22,658 bases of DNA from Atopobium sp. UBA6362 (GTDB taxonomy: Bacteria; Actinomycetota; Coriobacteriia; Coriobacteriales; Atopobiaceae), in the NCBI GenBank assembly GCA_002440065.1, contig DJRK01000006.1:546-23203 (forward strand), in the 5' to 3' direction. The position numbers and the translations under genes were made by a program. This document shows, one piece after another, positions 1-7,094 of the stretch. A model generated the notes under the pieces. The model did not search any database. It had not been told where the DNA came from and saw nothing but the letters and a program-made list of their open reading frames with translations. The stretch's first letter is position 1. Each line of letters starts with the position of its first letter.

Positions 1-102
1 CGCGATTCCCCCTGTCGCGTCGTGGGCGGCCACGAGGGCGAGGAGCTTCTCCTCCGAAGGGGTCAAATATCGTGGTCGCGGTTTCTTGGTCGCGCTGTTC
101 AT
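1..102 (-). CDS. N-terminal fragment of an unrecognised protein, possibly of a mobile element
   Basis: On the minus strand an ATG at 102 opens a frame that runs without a stop to the window edge, giving 34 residues that begin MNSATKKPRPRYLTPSEEK. A GAGGTG Shine-Dalgarno-like sequence lies just upstream of the ATG, which supports a real start. The visible part is basic and then helical, with no motif I can name. About 150-210 bp upstream of the start are two sets of short direct repeats (250-276 and 277-314). That arrangement resembles the end of an insertion sequence of the kind with repeated termini (as in the IS21 family) followed by its transposase gene. This is an inference; the fragment does not look like a typical IstA N-terminus. 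It could equally be an ordinary gene cut by the window edge. Confidence 0.5.
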   Translation of the reverse strand, partial: MNSATKKPRPRYLTPSEEKLLALVAAHDATGGIA

Positions 103-249
103 GGGGCACCTCACTGCTTTGACAATGTGGCACTTCGATTGTTGCCGCTCGTCGTGCGCGAATCAAAGGGAGGGGGAGGCTTTCGCGCGAAGGCGCGAAC
201 AAGTTGCGCAATTGAATATGGAGAAAATCTGTAGACATGAACTTATTAC

Positions 250-314
250 ACTATTAAATATCAACTATTAAATATCCCCCCTGGGCAATCAAATACGTAC
301 CCCCTGGGCAATCA
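250..314 (-). repeat. Tandem direct repeats, possible terminus of an insertion sequence
   Basis: Two copies of CCCCCTGGGCAATCA (277-291 and 300-314) are spaced 23 bp apart. Next to them two copies of ACTATTAAATATC (250-262 and 264-276) are spaced 14 bp apart. Read on the minus strand, the order is TGATTGCCCAGGGGG twice, then the AT-rich 13-mer twice, then the gene starting at 102. Multiple internal repeats at an end starting with TG are typical of IS21-family termini, so 314 could be an element boundary. No second end or target duplication can be seen in this window. Confidence 0.4.
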
Positions 315-571
315 GATGCCGGTTATGGATCCCAATTTCTCCGACAGTCAACTCGTGGAACGCCAAAGGCGCCTCTGGCCTCTTTCCCAAACCGTTCGAT
401 CAAGCAGACCAAATATAAATTTGCTTCTCTTAATTAGAGTCTAATCACATCAACTATCAAACTGAATACAAGCCAAATTCAGCTTCTTTTGACAAACAAT
501 AGACAGACTACACGCATTGCTCTGCATAAATTGCATGCGCCGAATGTGTCGATTGGTCAAAAGGAGTGCAT
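315..571 (+). other. AT-rich leader upstream of the surface-protein genes
   Basis: This stretch has no credible gene and is much richer in A and T than the rest of the window. It holds a perfect -35-like TTGACA at 489-494, but no matching -10 hexamer at 16-18 bp, so the promoter is not placed with confidence. The AAGGAG ribosome binding site at 561-566 sits 5 bp before the ATG at 572. The base composition suggests that the surface-protein genes sit beside acquired DNA. Confidence 0.4.
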
Positions 572-2647
572 ATGAAGTCGGGCCTTTCCAAACTCTGCTC
601 CGCCGCGGTTGCTGCGGGGCTCGTCGCGTCGCTTGGGGCGATGGCGCCCGTGGCGGCGATCGCCGACGACCTGGTCGCATCCGATTCCGTCATGGAAACG
701 ACGGCTGATCCTGCCGCGTCGGAATCTACCCAGACTCAGGACGAGCTGTCGATCGGCAACGCCACTGCCAGCAATGCCACTTTGACCGATGCCGTACCTG
801 AGGACGCCACGGGCGCATCCGCCGCTGCGCCCGTGGCCGAATCGGTCGGCCCCACCTCCTCGGACGCTTCGGCAAAGGCCCCTGACGCCAAGTCCGTCGC
901 CGAGTTCAACGGGACTGCCTACGCGACCTTCGATGAGGCCCTCGCAGCCGCGAGCAACGCCGACGGCGCGACCATCAAGCTGCTCGCCGATGCGCAGACC
1001 TCGGGCCTCAACCTGAACAAGGACCTCACCATCGACGGCGGCGGCCACGCGCTGGCCTTCATCGACAAGGGAATCGCGCTCTGGGGCCATGCCCTGACCC
1101 TCAAGAACGTCAACGCGACGATGGCCGGCATCGGCTCCACCCCCTACACGGCGGAATGGAACTGGATGTCCGTGTGCGCGAGCAAGGACGCCTCTCTCAC
1201 CCTCGACGGCGCAACGCTCACCATGGACGGCTCCGGCGCCGCAAGCAAGACGCACGCCGTCTACTTCTGCTCGAACAACAAGTTGAACCTCAAGAACGCG
1301 TCCAAGCTCACGATCAAGAACTATGGCCAGGACGCGCTTGAGTGGGACGGCGGCGACGGCGGCTACAACGTGAACATCGAGGGAGGCTCCACCTATACCT
1401 CCGACCACAACCGCTCCGGTTTTGTGGGCACGTTCTGCGTCACGGTCGACTCCTCCACGGTCAACGTCGCGAATTCGCTGGGAAATGGCTCGAACGGTTC
1501 GCATTTTGATATCAAGAACGGTTCTACCGTCGATTTCTCCGGTAACGGTTCCCATGGCCTCTCCGCCGGCAACCTATCCATCTCTGATTCCAAGGTCACC
1601 GCAAAGAACAACGGCATGACCGGCATCATCTTCTCCGGCAAGGGTGAGTTCAAGGGCGCCGACGTCCAGATAGAGGGGACGCGCGGCACGAGCTACTGGA
1701 ACGCCGGCATGAGGCTCATGAAGAAGAACGCCACGCTCGACGTCGATGCCGCTTCCAAGGTCTCGATCGCGGGGAACAAGGTCACGGGCCTCTTCCTCGA
1801 CTCGGGCGCGCGGGCGACGTTCGCCGAGGGCGCGAGCCTGACGATCACGGGCAACGACGCCTCCGCGGAAAACGCCAAGAGCAAGCAGGAACTCGCTCAA
1901 ATGGGCGGCGGCGCCGTCGTCAGGTCGGGCGCTTCTCTGACGCTCCCGAGCTCCGCGGTGGTCGACAACAACAATGCCGCGCTTGCCGGCGACGACCTGT
2001 ATGTCGAGGACGGCGGGTCGATCGCCTTCGGCGCGACGCGCGACGACGCGCTGACCGAGTTCGGTAACTGCGGCCATGCCATCGACGGCTGGTACGACGA
2101 CGCGGCGGGGTCCCGCTGGTCGGCGCACGGCACCGAGAAGCATGTGGAGGCCGTGGCGGCCGGGTCCTACGAGGCGCCGCTCGCGCTCAAGGCGGCCCAC
2201 GGGCTCGCGCGCGTGGACTACCGGTATGTGGGCGAGGCTCCTTCTGCGGCCCAGCTCCCAGGCCCGGACGAGGGCCTGGAAGTGGGCCTGCCCTACAACG
2301 CCAAGGCGCAGGCCGGCGTCGACGGCTGGACGTTCGACGGCTGGTACACGGACGAGGCGTGCACGTCCAAGTGGGAGGACGGGGGCGCCCTCGCCGGCTC
2401 GATGACCCTCTACGGCAAGTGGTCCAAGGTGCCCGCGGCCCCGGCCGAGCCCACCGAGCCCACGACGCCCGCTCAGCCGCAGGACGGGCAGGACGCAGCC
2501 GCCCCGCAGAAGCAGGCCAAGAAGTCCAAGGCACGCATCCCCCAGACCGGCGATGACTCCGCCGCCGCCGCGCTGCCCGCCGCCCTTCTTGGCGCTGCAG
2601 CTGTCGCAGCGGCCGGCGTGGCCGAGCGCCTTCGCCGTCGTAGCTAA
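572..2647 (+). CDS. Cell-wall-anchored beta-helix surface protein (IPQTG sorting signal)
   Basis: This 691-residue protein is probably exported and covalently attached to the cell wall. Residues 1 to about 31 form a Sec signal peptide (KSGLSK, a hydrophobic core, then AIA before DD). A Ser/Ala/Thr-rich linker leads to a long region from about residue 110 whose repeated short strands (LTIDGGG, LTLDGATLTMDG, LNLKNASKLTIKN, VDFSGNG) fit a right-handed parallel beta-helix, as in adhesins and polysaccharide-active surface proteins. Near the C-terminus the WTFDGWYTDEAC...MTLYGKW segment matches an InlB/Listeria-Bacteroides repeat. A Pro-rich spacer is followed by IPQTG (656-660), a hydrophobic helix and RRRS, a sortase signal. 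ATG 572 is preferred over GTG 566 because AAGGAG at 561-566 is 5 bp away. No sortase gene lies in the window. The ligand or substrate is unknown. Confidence 0.88.
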   Translation: MKSGLSKLCSAAVAAGLVASLGAMAPVAAIADDLVASDSVMETTADPAASESTQTQDELSIGNATASNATLTDAVPEDATGASAAAPVAESVGPTSSDASAKAPDAKSVAEFNGTAYATFDEALAAASNADGATIKLLADAQTSGLNLNKDLTIDGGGHALAFIDKGIALWGHALTLKNVNATMAGIGSTPYTAEWNWMSVCASKDASLTLDGATLTMDGSGAASKTHAVYFCSNNKLNLKNASKLTIKNYGQDALEWDGGDGGYNVNIEGGSTYTSDHNRSGFVGTFCVTVDSSTVNVANSLGNGSNGSHFDIKNGSTVDFSGNGSHGLSAGNLSISDSKVTAKNNGMTGIIFSGKGEFKGADVQIEGTRGTSYWNAGMRLMKKNATLDVDAASKVSIAGNKVTGLFLDSGARATFAEGASLTITGNDASAENAKSKQELAQMGGGAVVRSGASLTLPSSAVVDNNNAALAGDDLYVEDGGSIAFGATRDDALTEFGNCGHAIDGWYDDAAGSRWSAHGTEKHVEAVAAGSYEAPLALKAAHGLARVDYRYVGEAPSAAQLPGPDEGLEVGLPYNAKAQAGVDGWTFDGWYTDEACTSKWEDGGALAGSMTLYGKWSKVPAAPAEPTEPTTPAQPQDGQDAAAPQKQAKKSKARIPQTGDDSAAAALPAALLGAAAVAAAGVAERLRRRS

Positions 2648-2749
2648 GGCCTCCGCAATGCGCACGGGCGCCGAAGCCGTCTCATGGCGGCAGCGGTGCC
2701 TGTGCGATCTCACCCCTTTATGGAGCCCGGAACGGGCGCAAGCCATCAT

Positions 2750-2779
2750 GCCCAAGGCCGCCTCGCGTCGGACTTGGGC
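2750..2779 (+). other. Hairpin between the two surface-protein genes
   Basis: GCCCAAG (2750-2756) pairs perfectly with CTTGGGC (2773-2779), leaving a GC-rich loop. It is followed by TTCT, not a true T-tract, and lies about 10 bp before the AAGGAGG ribosome binding site of the next gene. It may be a weak terminator or a translational control hairpin. The rest of 2648-2799 shows nothing else I can name. Confidence 0.35.
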
Positions 2780-2799
2780 TTCTAACGTAAGGAGGAAAC

Positions 2800-4545
2800 A
2801 TGGGAAGGAAAAGACGCACGCTTGCGGGGGCCTTTGGGGCCGCCGCAGGCGCCGTGGCGCTGGCGCTTGGGTTGATGCTGCCCGCGGCGTCCGCCGAGGC
2901 GGCCGAGCAAGACCCGTCTTCAACGCTCGAGACCAACCAAAAGACCGCGACCGAGCTCGATGAGAACCTGGAGACCAAGGTCACGCTCTCGTTCCCAGGC
3001 AAACAGGAGGTCGAGCCCGCCGACGTCGTGTTCGTGCTCGATAAGTCCGGCGCCTCTGCACAGGAGGAAATCTATACCCAGGCCAAGGACTTCTTGGCTC
3101 AGATTCATGAGAAGGCCCAGTCCGACGGCCTCAACGTCAAGGTGGGTGTGGTCCTCTTCAACTATCGCGGCAACGTCAAGCAGGGGCTGACCGATGTCGC
3201 GACCGGCTACGAGGACATCCTGCAGGCGCTCAACTCAAAGGTTAGCTCCGGCACGAACATGCATGCCGGCCTCCTCGCCGCCCAGCAGCTGCTCGACGCC
3301 GACTCTGCCGTGGCGGCGCGGAACAAGCACGTTATTCTGATCAGCGATGGAGCGACCTACCTGTACAGCAAGAACGGCGACTATACCAAGGCTTACACGA
3401 GGTCTTATGGCGACCCAAAGAAGCAAATCGACCCCAGCACGGGCAAGTCGTACCCCTACGGCAGGGATTTTCAGGGCGGGATTTGGGAGTACCAGAGCCG
3501 CGAGTACAACCTCAACAACGCTTGGAAGAAGTTCGGCGACGGTACGAATTTCATCTTTTCTCAGGCCATGACCTCGCCGTCGAAGCTTGCCGAGTACCTC
3601 GATTACTATCGGGCGCAGGAGGCCGGGGGCAGCTGGTCCCAGTACGATTACGGCCGCGGGTTCTTCGCGACAAGCACCAAGAACCCCATGCCGATCGACG
3701 TGAACGCGCCGGCGAACATAGACGTTGCGTTCATGAGCGCCGACGATACGTTCCAGGCTATGGTCAACTCCGGTTACGACATGAACGTGTACTACAAGAA
3801 CGCTGCGGATTTCGACGGCAGGGTCTTCTTGGAGTATCTCGCCAGGAATTCGAACGCGGGGCAGTTGAACACCGATTTTTCCAAGCTCAAGGCGAAGCTG
3901 GTGGACAAGATCGCCGCCGGTTCGTACGTTGAGGATTTCATAGGTTCCCGCTTTGATTTCGTCGATGATGCCGATTCCTTGGGCCTGACGGTGAACGGTG
4001 AGGAGCTCAAGGCCGAGAAAGTCGACGACTCGACCTTCGGCTTCGGCAAGAAGGCCGATGGGTCGTACCGGTTCCTCCTGCAGCATACGGCAGGTGAGGA
4101 TGAGAAGCTCGTGCTCACGCTGAACGAAGCCGTTGCGCCGGCGAGGCCCGCCGTGCTCGAGTACCGAGCTCGCTTGGTCGATGCCCCGACCGATCCAGGC
4201 GCGTACGATCTCAAGGTGAACGAGAGCGCGACCCTGTACCCCGTGGATGGGAACGGAATCAAGGGCACGGCGGCCGAGTTCCCGGTTCCGGAAGTGTCGT
4301 ATACGGTTGCGGAGCCGGAGCCTGAGCCTGAGCCTGAGCCGCAGCCGCAGCCTGAACCGCAGCCGCAGCCCAAGCCCGGTTCAACCGACCAAAACCCTCA
4401 GGCCAACAAACCTGCCGCAAACACCCAGGTCAAGAAGTCGTCAGGTATCCCAAAGACGGACGACGACTCCATCGTGCCGATGTTCGCGGTCCTTCTTGGC
4501 GCCGGCGCATGCGCGGCTGCCCTCATCCTGAAGCTCCGCCGCTGA
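2800..4545 (+). CDS. Surface von Willebrand factor A-domain protein with variant sorting signal
   Basis: This 581-residue protein starts after an AAGGAGG site. It has a signal peptide (about residues 1-35, ending ASAEAA), a vWA domain from about residue 74 to past 320, a probable beta-rich stalk domain (about 390-510), a PEPEP/PQPQ spacer and a C-terminal sorting region. The vWA core has the strands VVFVLDKSG, VKVGVVLF and HVILISDG. MIDAS positions are D81 and S83, T152 in SSGTN, and D183 in ISDG, but residue 85 is Ala where DxSxS has Ser. The sorting motif reads IPKTD (550-554), then a hydrophobic helix and KLRR; Gly of LPxTG is replaced by Asp. The layout matches pilus-tip or adhesin subunits of Gram-positive bacteria. 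It lies 152 bp downstream of another sortase substrate and may be co-transcribed with it. Confidence 0.87.
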   Translation: MGRKRRTLAGAFGAAAGAVALALGLMLPAASAEAAEQDPSSTLETNQKTATELDENLETKVTLSFPGKQEVEPADVVFVLDKSGASAQEEIYTQAKDFLAQIHEKAQSDGLNVKVGVVLFNYRGNVKQGLTDVATGYEDILQALNSKVSSGTNMHAGLLAAQQLLDADSAVAARNKHVILISDGATYLYSKNGDYTKAYTRSYGDPKKQIDPSTGKSYPYGRDFQGGIWEYQSREYNLNNAWKKFGDGTNFIFSQAMTSPSKLAEYLDYYRAQEAGGSWSQYDYGRGFFATSTKNPMPIDVNAPANIDVAFMSADDTFQAMVNSGYDMNVYYKNAADFDGRVFLEYLARNSNAGQLNTDFSKLKAKLVDKIAAGSYVEDFIGSRFDFVDDADSLGLTVNGEELKAEKVDDSTFGFGKKADGSYRFLLQHTAGEDEKLVLTLNEAVAPARPAVLEYRARLVDAPTDPGAYDLKVNESATLYPVDGNGIKGTAAEFPVPEVSYTVAEPEPEPEPEPQPQPEPQPQPKPGSTDQNPQANKPAANTQVKKSSGIPKTDDDSIVPMFAVLLGAGACAAALILKLRR

Positions 4546-4550
4546 CAAAC

Positions 4551-4643
4551 TTTGGGGACAGGTTCGAAAATTACTCAAATGAGTAAAAATCGAACCTGTC
4601 CCCAAAAGTGTTCAAATGGAAGAAAATCGAACCTGTCCCCAAA
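4551..4643. repeat. Palindromic REP-like element, two inverted arms plus a third arm
   Basis: TTTGGGGACAGGTTCGA (4551-4567) is repeated in perfect inverted form at 4590-4606, and the inverted arm occurs again at 4627-4643. Between the first two arms TTACTC (4571-4576) and GAGTAA (4581-4586) form an inner stem, so 4551-4606 is almost a complete palindrome. It fills the gap between two convergent genes, ends 5 bp from the stop of the ABC ATPase gene, and could serve as a bidirectional terminator. Partial copies occur at 13490-13530 and, diverged, at 22136-22183. Confidence 0.85.
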
Positions 4644-4648
4644 TTTGA

Positions 4649-5479
4649 TCAGTCGTGCTTGCGGACGGCGTCGTACTCAAAGGTGTTGAGGAAGCGCTGT
4701 GCGCGCTCGGTCCGCGGGTGAGCGAAGAAGCGCTCGGGGATGTCCTGCTCCACGATCCCGCCGTCGTCGAAGAAGACCACGCGGTCCGCCACGGCGCGCG
4801 CGAACTGCATCTCGTGCGTGACGATGACCATGGTCTTGCCCTCGCGGGCGAGGTCGAGAATGACGTCGAGCACCTCTCGGACCATCTCGGGGTCGAGCGC
4901 GGCCGTGACCTCGTCGAGCAGCAGGACCTCGGGCTCCATGGCGAGCGCGCGCGCGATGGCGACGCGCTGCTTCTGCCCGCCGGAGAGCTGGCGCGGGTAG
5001 CTGTCAGCCTTATCGGCGAGCCCGACTCGCTCCAGCAGCTTGCGGGCCTGCTCCTCGGCGGCCTCCTTTGCGACGCCGCGGGCCTTCATCGGCGCGAGGG
5101 TGATGTTGTCGAGCACCGTCATGTGCGGGAAGAGGTCGTAGCTCTGGAACACCATGCCGACCTTCTGGCGCAGCGCCACGAGGTCGCGCTCGCTGCCGCC
5201 AATCTCCTGCCCCTCCACGCGGACGCTGCCGCCCTGGATGGGCTCGAGCGCGTTCAGGCAGCGCAGGAACGTCGACTTGCCGCAGCCGGAGGGGCCGATG
5301 ATCACGATGACCTCGCCGCGCTTGACGGAAAGCGAGATGTCCTTGAGCACGACCTTCTCGCCGTAGGCCTTCTTCAGGTGCTCGACCTCGAGCAGGGGCG
5401 CGTCCTTAGCCGGGACCTCGGATGGGGTTGGGGGCTCGGGCGCGCCGGTCTTCTTGGCATCAGTCATAACTAGTTCCAT
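4649..5479 (-). CDS. Polar amino acid ABC transporter ATP-binding protein
   Basis: This 276-residue ATPase powers uptake of a polar amino acid with the two permeases encoded just upstream. Every ABC signature is present: Walker A GPSGCGKST (62-70), Q-loop Q112, LSGGQ (165-169), Walker B LLLDE with catalytic E190, the D-loop ALDP (194-197) and switch H222. After the first 28 Pro/Ala-rich residues the sequence follows the GlnQ/HisP/ArtP group closely. The start is uncertain. The ATG at 5479 overlaps the end of the permease frame, while a second ATG at 5467 (MTDAKK) has a GGAA upstream and lies 2 bp past the permease stop; either implies translational coupling. The amino acid transported cannot be read from the sequence. 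Confidence 0.95.
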   Translation of the reverse strand: MELVMTDAKKTGAPEPPTPSEVPAKDAPLLEVEHLKKAYGEKVVLKDISLSVKRGEVIVIIGPSGCGKSTFLRCLNALEPIQGGSVRVEGQEIGGSERDLVALRQKVGMVFQSYDLFPHMTVLDNITLAPMKARGVAKEAAEEQARKLLERVGLADKADSYPRQLSGGQKQRVAIARALAMEPEVLLLDEVTAALDPEMVREVLDVILDLAREGKTMVIVTHEMQFARAVADRVVFFDDGGIVEQDIPERFFAHPRTERAQRFLNTFEYDAVRKHD

Positions 5480-6144
5480 TTCTTTTGCAGGTGGCCCGCG
5501 AGCAGACTAATGGGCCAGCACACGGCGAAGTAGAGGAGCATGATGGTCCCGTAAACGCCAAAGACAGCGTTCGGCGAGGTCATGCGGTTTGCCTCGATGA
5601 TCTGCTGACCGACCTTCATCATCTCGATGACGCCGATCATGAGCAGGAGCGACGTGGTCTTGACCATACGCGTAATGAGGTTGATCGCGGCCGGCACGAG
5701 GCGGCGGACCGCCTGCGGCACGACGACGTAGCGCAGCGACTGCGAGCGGGTGAGCCCCAGGGCCGCAGCGCTCTCGTACTGGTGGGTCGGCGTGCTCTGC
5801 AGGGCGCCGCGCACGAGGTCGCCCATCTCGGCCGTCCCCCAGAAGGTAAAGACGATGATGGCCGAGAACTCCGCCGTGAGGTTGATCCCCAGCGCGCGGG
5901 TCGCGCCGAAGAACACGATGTAGAGAAGCGCGAGCTGCGGCATGATGCGCACGATCTCGAGGTAGAGGCGCGAGATGAAGCGCGCGACGGGGTTCTTCCA
6001 CGTCATGAAGATGCCCAGCAGCACGCCGAGGACGAGCGAGAGCACGACCGAGATGCCGCTGACCTGGACCGCGACCCAGAGGCCCTGCAGCAGGCGCAGC
6101 GCGTTCGTTCCCTTGAAGAGAACATCAATCCCCAAAGCATCCAT
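5470..6144 (-). CDS. Polar amino acid ABC transporter permease (second subunit)
   Basis: This 224-residue inner-membrane permease belongs to the His/Glu/Gln/Arg/opine group (HisM/HisQ type). It has several hydrophobic segments, the conserved EIVRIMPQLALLYIVFFG stretch near residues 63-80, and the cytoplasmic EAA loop YESAAALGLTRSQSLRYVVVPQA (about 123-145) that docks on the ATPase. AGGAGG lies 7 bp upstream of the start. The gene overlaps the upstream permease by 20 bp and the ATPase by about 10 bp at most, so the three are translationally coupled. It is paired with the other permease as a probable heterodimer, and the C-terminus is intact. Confidence 0.94.
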   Translation of the reverse strand: MDALGIDVLFKGTNALRLLQGLWVAVQVSGISVVLSLVLGVLLGIFMTWKNPVARFISRLYLEIVRIMPQLALLYIVFFGATRALGINLTAEFSAIIVFTFWGTAEMGDLVRGALQSTPTHQYESAAALGLTRSQSLRYVVVPQAVRRLVPAAINLITRMVKTTSLLLMIGVIEMMKVGQQIIEANRMTSPNAVFGVYGTIMLLYFAVCWPISLLAGHLQKKWN

Positions 6145-6799
6145 AGCGCAGCCTCCTCTCGATGACGCTGCCCGCGACGCTCACGGGCACGAGGATGAGC
6201 AGGTAGAACAGGACGAGCATGGTCAGGCACTCCGTCGTCTTGTAGTAGAGGCCCATGAGGTCCTTCGTCACGAACATGAGGTCCATGAGGCTGATGGCCG
6301 AGAAGACGCTCGTCTCCTTGAGAAGGAAGATGATGTTCGCGACGAAGCTCGGGAAGGCAAGCGCGACGGCCTGCGGGAGGATGACGTAGCGGACGGCCTG
6401 CATCCGGGTGAGGCCGAGGGCGAGCGAGCTCTCGCGCTGGATCGCGTCGACCGACTCGAAGCCCGAGCGGAACGACTCGGCCATGTACGCCCCGCCGTGG
6501 AGCGCCAGGCCAAAGGCACCGCAGGCCTCCGGCGTGATGGAGAAGCCGAATCGCGGCAGGCCGAAGTAGAAGAAGAACAGTTGGATGAGCAGCGGTGTGT
6601 TGCGGAAGAGTTCCACGTACGCCCGGCAGAGCTGACGCGCGACCGGTATGCGGAAGTGGATCACGAGCGCGACGGCGAGGCCCAAGACGATGCCGCCGGC
6701 GATGCCTGCCCACCCGATGCCCAGCGTGAGCAGCGCCGCGTCCTTGTAGAGCGGGAGGTACCCCGCCATGGCCTGTAGGTCCAAAACAAATCCCCTCAT
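6125..6799 (-). CDS. Polar amino acid ABC transporter permease (first subunit)
   Basis: This is the first gene of the minus-strand transporter operon, 224 residues long. It carries the canonical ELFRNTPLLIQLFFFYFGLP permease stretch (about 63-82) and the EAA loop QRESSLALGLTRMQAVRYVILPQA (about 121-144). It is clearly homologous to the following permease, as expected for heterodimeric His/Glu-type systems. The ribosome binding site before the ATG at 6799 is weak (GAGCAAAGCAA). A downstream ATG at codon 11 exists but would remove part of the N-terminal region, so 6799 is kept. A promoter candidate lies about 65 bp upstream. Confidence 0.94.
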   Translation of the reverse strand: MRGFVLDLQAMAGYLPLYKDAALLTLGIGWAGIAGGIVLGLAVALVIHFRIPVARQLCRAYVELFRNTPLLIQLFFFYFGLPRFGFSITPEACGAFGLALHGGAYMAESFRSGFESVDAIQRESSLALGLTRMQAVRYVILPQAVALAFPSFVANIIFLLKETSVFSAISLMDLMFVTKDLMGLYYKTTECLTMLVLFYLLILVPVSVAGSVIERRLRYGCFGD

Positions 6800-6849
6800 T
6801 TGCTTTGCTCGAACGGAAACGTTGGTCGGACTATAAGCCCACCAAAGTG

Positions 6850-6890
6850 CTAGGAATTCAACATCCTAGGACTCGTAACATAGAAGTCAA
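6850..6890 (-). promoter_or_regulatory. Candidate promoter and operator of the transporter operon
   Basis: On the minus strand TTGACT (6890-6885) is followed after 16 bp by TAGGAT (6868-6863), a plausible sigma-70 promoter that would give a leader of roughly 55 nt before the start at 6799. The inverted repeat CTAGGA (6850-6855) / TCCTAG (6864-6869) overlaps the -10 and is well placed for a repressor. Confidence 0.45.
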
Positions 6891-6915
6891 GGAACGGAAG
6901 CGGCTTTCGGATACC

Positions 6916-6933
6916 TCGATAACGCGTTATCGA
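6916..6933. promoter_or_regulatory. Perfect 18-bp palindrome, operator candidate
   Basis: TCGATAACGCGTTATCGA is a perfect 18-bp palindrome in the gap between the divergent transporter operon and the solute-binding protein gene. A site of this size and symmetry fits a dimeric transcription factor that could control both directions. No regulator gene is adjacent. Confidence 0.5.
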
Positions 6934-7010
6934 AAACGCTGAAACGCGATGAATCCGCAGGTAGATAGGCTTCTTTGCACCGTTTCACCGTTTTGTAACA
7001 GTAATTCCCA

Positions 7011-7039
7011 TTGAAATGCTGGGATTTGAGTGCTTTACT
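7011..7039 (+). promoter_or_regulatory. Candidate promoter of the solute-binding protein gene
   Basis: TTGAAA (7011-7016) and TTTACT (7034-7039) are separated by 17 bp. Transcription would begin near 7046, giving a leader of about 50 nt. That leader contains a small GCCCC-AAGAA-GGGGC hairpin (7059-7073) just before the AAGGAGAG ribosome binding site. Confidence 0.45.
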
Positions 7040-7094
7040 CGTCCCTGCCATCGAAGGAGCCCCAAGAAGGGGCGCGACACCAAGGAGAGAGACC

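Noticed and set aside
22..271. Two short plus-strand frames at the left edge
   Set aside because: No ribosome binding site; they overlap the minus-strand gene start, which has one, and the repeat region.
1574..2923. 449-codon minus-strand frame opposite the first surface protein
   Set aside because: Low-complexity Arg/Gly/Ala composition typical of an antisense shadow; the plus frame has a signal peptide, domains and a sorting signal.
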